Assembly (NCBI GenBank): GCA_001799575.1
Contig: MGTT01000027.1
Span: 30,011-94,010, forward strand
Length of the DNA stretch: 64,000 bases
DNA from: Elusimicrobia bacterium GWA2_56_46
Lineage (GTDB): Bacteria > Elusimicrobiota > Elusimicrobia > Elusimicrobiales > UBA9959
Reading direction: 5' to 3'
This document shows positions 61,245-64,000 of this stretch, one piece after another (the stretch's first letter is position 1; every line of letters starts with the position of its first letter). The translations under genes were made by a program, and so were the position numbers. Below the pieces are notes generated by a model. That model was not told the origin of the DNA. It worked only from the letters and a program-made list of their open reading frames with translations, and searched no databases.

Positions 61245-61271
61245 AAATTTGCCCTTTCCGGGGGCAAATTT
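61245..61271. promoter_or_regulatory. AAATTTGCCC/GGGCAAATTT hairpin between regulator and permease genes
   Basis: Two 10-base arms, perfect, with a 7-base loop. It lies in the leader of the permease gene, 38 bp before its ATG. It could be an operator, an attenuator or a relative of the GAAAATTGC hairpins. Confidence 0.5.
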
Positions 61272-61308
61272 GTACCATTTCACAATTCATGCCGCACCCG
61301 GGAGGAGT

Positions 61309-62790
61309 ATGAAAGCACTATTCAGGAAGAAATCGCTTACGGCGCTGATGACGCAGGCCGAGGAAAAAGAGCATTCTCTGAAACGGGTATTGGGGCCGCT
61401 GAACCTGACGCTGCTAGGCATCGGCGGCATTATCGGCGCCGGGATCTTCGTGCTTACCGGGCAGGCGGCCGCCCAGTACGCCGGTCCGGCCATCGTGCTT
61501 TCCTTTATCATCTCCGCCGTCGGCTGCGCTTTCGCGGGCCTGTGCTACGCGGAATTCGCCTCGATGATCCCGATAGCGGGCTCCGCCTACACCTATTCGT
61601 ACGCCACCATCGGAGAGCTTCTGGCCTGGATCATCGGCTGGGATCTCATCCTGGAATATCTGTTCGGCGCGGCCACCGTTTCCGTCGGCTGGTCCGGATA
61701 CGTGGTCAGTTTTCTCAGGGATTTCGGCGTGAATATCCCGGCGGCCCTCTCTCAGGCGCCTTTCGCTTTCAGCCACTCCGCGGGCTGGACCTCCACCGGC
61801 GCCGTCATGAATCTGCCGGCCGTTTTCATCATAGCGGCGGTCACGGGGCTGCTGGTCGTAGGCATCAGCGAATCCGCCAAAGTCAACGACCTGGCCGTCG
61901 CCGCCAAAGTGATAGTCATTATTTTATTCATCGTCTTCGGGGTCGCGCACGTGAATTCGGCTAACTGGCATCCTTTCATACCGGAAAACACCGGCGTCTT
62001 CGGGCAGTTCGGCTGGAGCGGCATAGCGCGGGGCGCCGGCGTGATCTTCTTCGCCTATATCGGTTTTGACGCCGTCAGCACGGCCGCGCAGGAAGCGAAG
62101 AACCCCCAGCGGGATATGCCCATCGGCATACTCGCGTCGCTGGTTGTCTGCACCATACTCTACATCCTGGTGGCGCTGGTACTGACCGGCATAGTCAAAT
62201 ACGACCGACTGCTGGTGCCGGATCCGATCGCCGTGGGCGTAGACGCCGCCGGCCCCGCCCTGTTCTGGCTAAGGAAATTCATAAAGGTAGGCGCCATAGC
62301 CGGCCTCTCTTCCGTGATGCTGGTGCTGCTGCTGGGCCAGCCGCGCATCTTCTACGCGATGTCGCTGGACGGGCTGCTGCCCCCATTATTTTCGAAAGTG
62401 CATCCCCGCTTCCGCACGCCGCATATAACCACCGTGGTTACGGGCTCGGTCGCGGCGCTCCTGGGCGGGCTGTTCCCGATCGGCGCGCTGGGCGAAATGG
62501 TTTCGATAGGAACGCTGCTGGCTTTCGCGATAGTCTGCGTAAGCATACTGGTGCTGCGCAAAAGCCACCCGGAGCTTAAAAGGCCGTTTAAAACTCCGCT
62601 GGTGCCGCTGGTGCCGGTTCTTGGCGCCGTAATTTCTCTGGCGCAGATGGCTTTCCTGCCCTGGGCTACCTGGCTGCGGCTCATCGCCTGGATGGCGATA
62701 GGCGCTTCGATCTACTTCCTCTACGGGCGGCACAACAGCAAGCTTGCGCCGCTGAAACCGGACGACTGGAATAAGGAACCGTCAACCTGA
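61309..62790 (+). CDS. APC-superfamily amino acid permease
   Basis: I start at the ATG at 61309, preceded by GGAGGAG; the frame extends to 61249 but through the hairpin. The 493-aa protein has about twelve to fourteen TM helices and the family signatures LLGIGGIIGAGIFVLTG (TM1), GLCYAEFASMIPIAGSAYTY (TM3), AGVIFFAYIGFDAVSTAAQE (TM6) and KNPQRDMPIGI. It resembles the cationic amino acid transporter (YfnA/CAT) group. The substrate is not certain. A bidirectional terminator follows. Confidence 0.92.
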   Translation: MKALFRKKSLTALMTQAEEKEHSLKRVLGPLNLTLLGIGGIIGAGIFVLTGQAAAQYAGPAIVLSFIISAVGCAFAGLCYAEFASMIPIAGSAYTYSYATIGELLAWIIGWDLILEYLFGAATVSVGWSGYVVSFLRDFGVNIPAALSQAPFAFSHSAGWTSTGAVMNLPAVFIIAAVTGLLVVGISESAKVNDLAVAAKVIVIILFIVFGVAHVNSANWHPFIPENTGVFGQFGWSGIARGAGVIFFAYIGFDAVSTAAQEAKNPQRDMPIGILASLVVCTILYILVALVLTGIVKYDRLLVPDPIAVGVDAAGPALFWLRKFIKVGAIAGLSSVMLVLLLGQPRIFYAMSLDGLLPPLFSKVHPRFRTPHITTVVTGSVAALLGGLFPIGALGEMVSIGTLLAFAIVCVSILVLRKSHPELKRPFKTPLVPLVPVLGAVISLAQMAFLPWATWLRLIAWMAIGASIYFLYGRHNSKLAPLKPDDWNKEPST

Positions 62791-62802
62791 ACCGCATAAA
62801 AC

Positions 62803-62840
62803 AAAACCGCCGGGGTTATTAAACCCGCGGCGGTTTTATT
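62803..62840. terminator. bidirectional intrinsic terminator
   Basis: AAAACCGCCG-GGG and CCCGCGGCGGTTTT form a GC-rich stem around an AT-rich loop, with A-run and T-run on the outside. It serves the APC gene (+) and the convergent P-loop gene (-). Confidence 0.88.
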
Positions 62841-62852
62841 TTGCGTCCACTC

Positions 62853-63836
62853 CTACCTTTTGACGGCGGCCGCCATTGAGAACAGTTTGTCGGTGGCGGA
62901 CTTGATACCGTCCGTTATGCCGGCTATTTTCTTCGCGTCCCATAACTTCTTATCTTCCCGGAGGAAAGAAGTTTTATCCACGCGGTTGTCGAATCTCCCC
63001 ACCGGGATATGGAACTTCCGCCCGTGCGACGTCACGGTGATGGTTCCCGGTATTTCCGAGTTCGCCTCCAGCCAGTCCATATCGTCGCAGCCGTAGTCGT
63101 TCAGCATAACTTCCATCGGCACGCCGTGGTGCAGGATGGAACCCGGGTCGTCGGGATTTGTGCGCGCGGTATTCTTGCGGCGCGACTCTTCCGGCGTCAC
63201 CCAGACGTAAAGAATAACGGCGCGTTTAAGGATCTCCGGATCCATTTCGCCGATAGAATACAGATAGCCGAGCGGCGAGGGCAGCGGGAAAGAGGACTTG
63301 TCCGGACCGCCGCGGGCGGCTTCAATTACGATAGTTTTTCCCTCGAAAGACGCGGGGTAGGCGGCATGCTTCTCCTCCAGCATCGCGCGGGCCTCTTTCT
63401 CAAGCGCCCCGGCGGCGCCGGCCCAGGCGGACTTATCAAGTTTCGCCAGGCGCGGAGGTATCGCGGCCTTCTCTCCCGCCTTATCTATGCGGCGCATAAG
63501 CAGTTCGGCGGCGGAATCGGCCCTGACCACGTTTTTCCCCATCAGATCCCGGTAATCCTCGTTGAGCAGATGAATCAGCGTGCCCCAGTCCCTGGTGTCC
63601 CTGAACGGCCTGTCCCCGGCCTTGAAGAAAACCCGTTCCCGTCCGAGTTTAACAAGCTCGTCGTCCAGGCGGCGCATCATGTGCACGTAGGGGAAGTCGT
63701 CCAGCTGCAGATTAGGCCCTATGTGGAATTCCCTCCTTAGCCTTTCCGGCTCCACGTTGGCCAGGAACCGCCTTACTTCCGATTTGCCGGAAGCCGGCAG
63801 AGCCAGCAGAAGCACTATCTCAAATGTTTTTTCCAT
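62853..63836 (-). CDS. unknown P-loop protein (kinase-like)
   Basis: I start at the ATG at 63836, six bases after GGAGGT; a GTG at 63842 is also in frame. The 327-aa protein begins with a Walker A-like loop (LLLALPASGKSEVRRFL) and has LQLDDFPYVHMMRRLDDELV, DWGTLIHLLNEDY, TIVIEAARGGPD, RAVILYVWVTPEESRRKN and HHGVPMEVMLNDYGCDDM. The layout suggests a nucleotide-binding phosphotransferase, but I recognise no named family. It is single, soluble and has its own promoter and terminator. Confidence 0.7.
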   Translation of the reverse strand: MEKTFEIVLLLALPASGKSEVRRFLANVEPERLRREFHIGPNLQLDDFPYVHMMRRLDDELVKLGRERVFFKAGDRPFRDTRDWGTLIHLLNEDYRDLMGKNVVRADSAAELLMRRIDKAGEKAAIPPRLAKLDKSAWAGAAGALEKEARAMLEEKHAAYPASFEGKTIVIEAARGGPDKSSFPLPSPLGYLYSIGEMDPEILKRAVILYVWVTPEESRRKNTARTNPDDPGSILHHGVPMEVMLNDYGCDDMDWLEANSEIPGTITVTSHGRKFHIPVGRFDNRVDKTSFLREDKKLWDAKKIAGITDGIKSATDKLFSMAAAVKR

Positions 63837-63873
63837 ACACACCTCCAGTCCGAAAGCATCAGATTCATTCTAA

Positions 63874-63879
63874 ATTATA
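63874..63879 (-). promoter_or_regulatory. -10 element for the P-loop gene
   Basis: On the minus strand a perfect TATAAT lies about 37 bp upstream of the ATG. The -35 is weak. Confidence 0.45.
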
Positions 63880-64000
63880 ATAACGCGGTTGGCAAGGTTG
63901 AGAATTATCCAATACAAGATGAGCCTGAAAACAGGGTAACATCAAGACTTCTGTGTGATTTCCCGGTGCAGGGTTCGCGGGGCCTGTCAGGGGCCCGGAA
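63880..64000. other. window end, no gene seen
   Basis: This non-coding stretch lies upstream of the P-loop gene. No ORF, repeat array or hairpin of the types above is visible before the window ends. Confidence 0.5.

Overview
This GC-rich window comes from a diderm (LPS-bearing) bacterium with dense, mostly operonic genes and no phage or transposase gene. It holds a nearly complete Kdo/heptose/lipid A/Lpt gene set, a type IV pilus operon with a fused PilM-PilN, two O-antigen-ligase/TPR proteins, and a large collagen/tail-fibre-like exported protein beside a T9SS-type sorting-domain protein. This mix fits the phylum Elusimicrobiota best. That assignment rests on gene content and remembered family flavour, not on a search (confidence about 0.6).

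Layout. 1-8.1 kb (+): ruvA (partial), ruvB, a SpoIID/LytB protein, queA, tgt, yajC, secD, secF and an unknown protein. 8.1-10 kb (+): a DUF374 lipid A-type acyltransferase and waaA. 10-10.8 kb: a convergent gap with two large inverted repeats. 10.8-14.6 kb (-): two exported surface proteins. 14.7-30.2 kb (+): envelope biogenesis, comprising an unusual 1.5-fold GT9 heptosyltransferase, a deacetylase, a second GT9, lpxK, gmhB, an ICMT-like methyltransferase, a DUF3108 protein, a TolB-like protein, hldE kinase, kdsB, pyrG, kdsA, kdsD, lptC, lptA and lptB. 30.3-34.9 kb (-): an AAA ATPase with its own promoter and operator-like palindrome, a TPR protein, a MagIII-like glycosylase, a CheY-like regulator and a YbhN-like membrane protein. 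35-39.5 kb (+): nadB and uvrA. 39.6-57.2 kb (-): O-antigen ligase x2, an OmpA-family protein, pilMN-O-P-Q-B-C, three prepilins and a metallopeptidase. 57.3-64 kb: tRNA-Thr(CGU), a REC-GAF-histidine kinase with a partner regulator, a FlgO-like protein, an OmpR-type regulator, an APC permease and an unknown P-loop protein.

The genes work together as an outer-membrane factory. KdsD, KdsA and KdsB make CMP-Kdo (PyrG supplies CTP), GmhB and HldE make heptose precursors, LpxK and WaaA finish Kdo-lipid A, GT9 enzymes add heptose-like sugars, and LptC/A/B export the product. The pilus operon sits directly behind two ligase-like glycan proteins, which suggests pilin or surface glycosylation.

The most unusual signal is non-coding. 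At about ten places there are short arrays of degenerate 7-bp repeats with different core sequences but the same 7-nt period. Three of them are paired with an inverted array. The arrays often abut or supply stop codons (nadB, uvrA) or start regions (nadB, kdsD, gmhB). A second family of short hairpins (stop codon + CCCGAAAATTGC-type stem + 4-nt loop) begins immediately after stop codons and co-occurs with the AAGGATR heptamers. Together they look like a composite intergenic repeat system that I cannot match to a named element. The nearest known analogy is the heptanucleotide STRR repeats of cyanobacteria.
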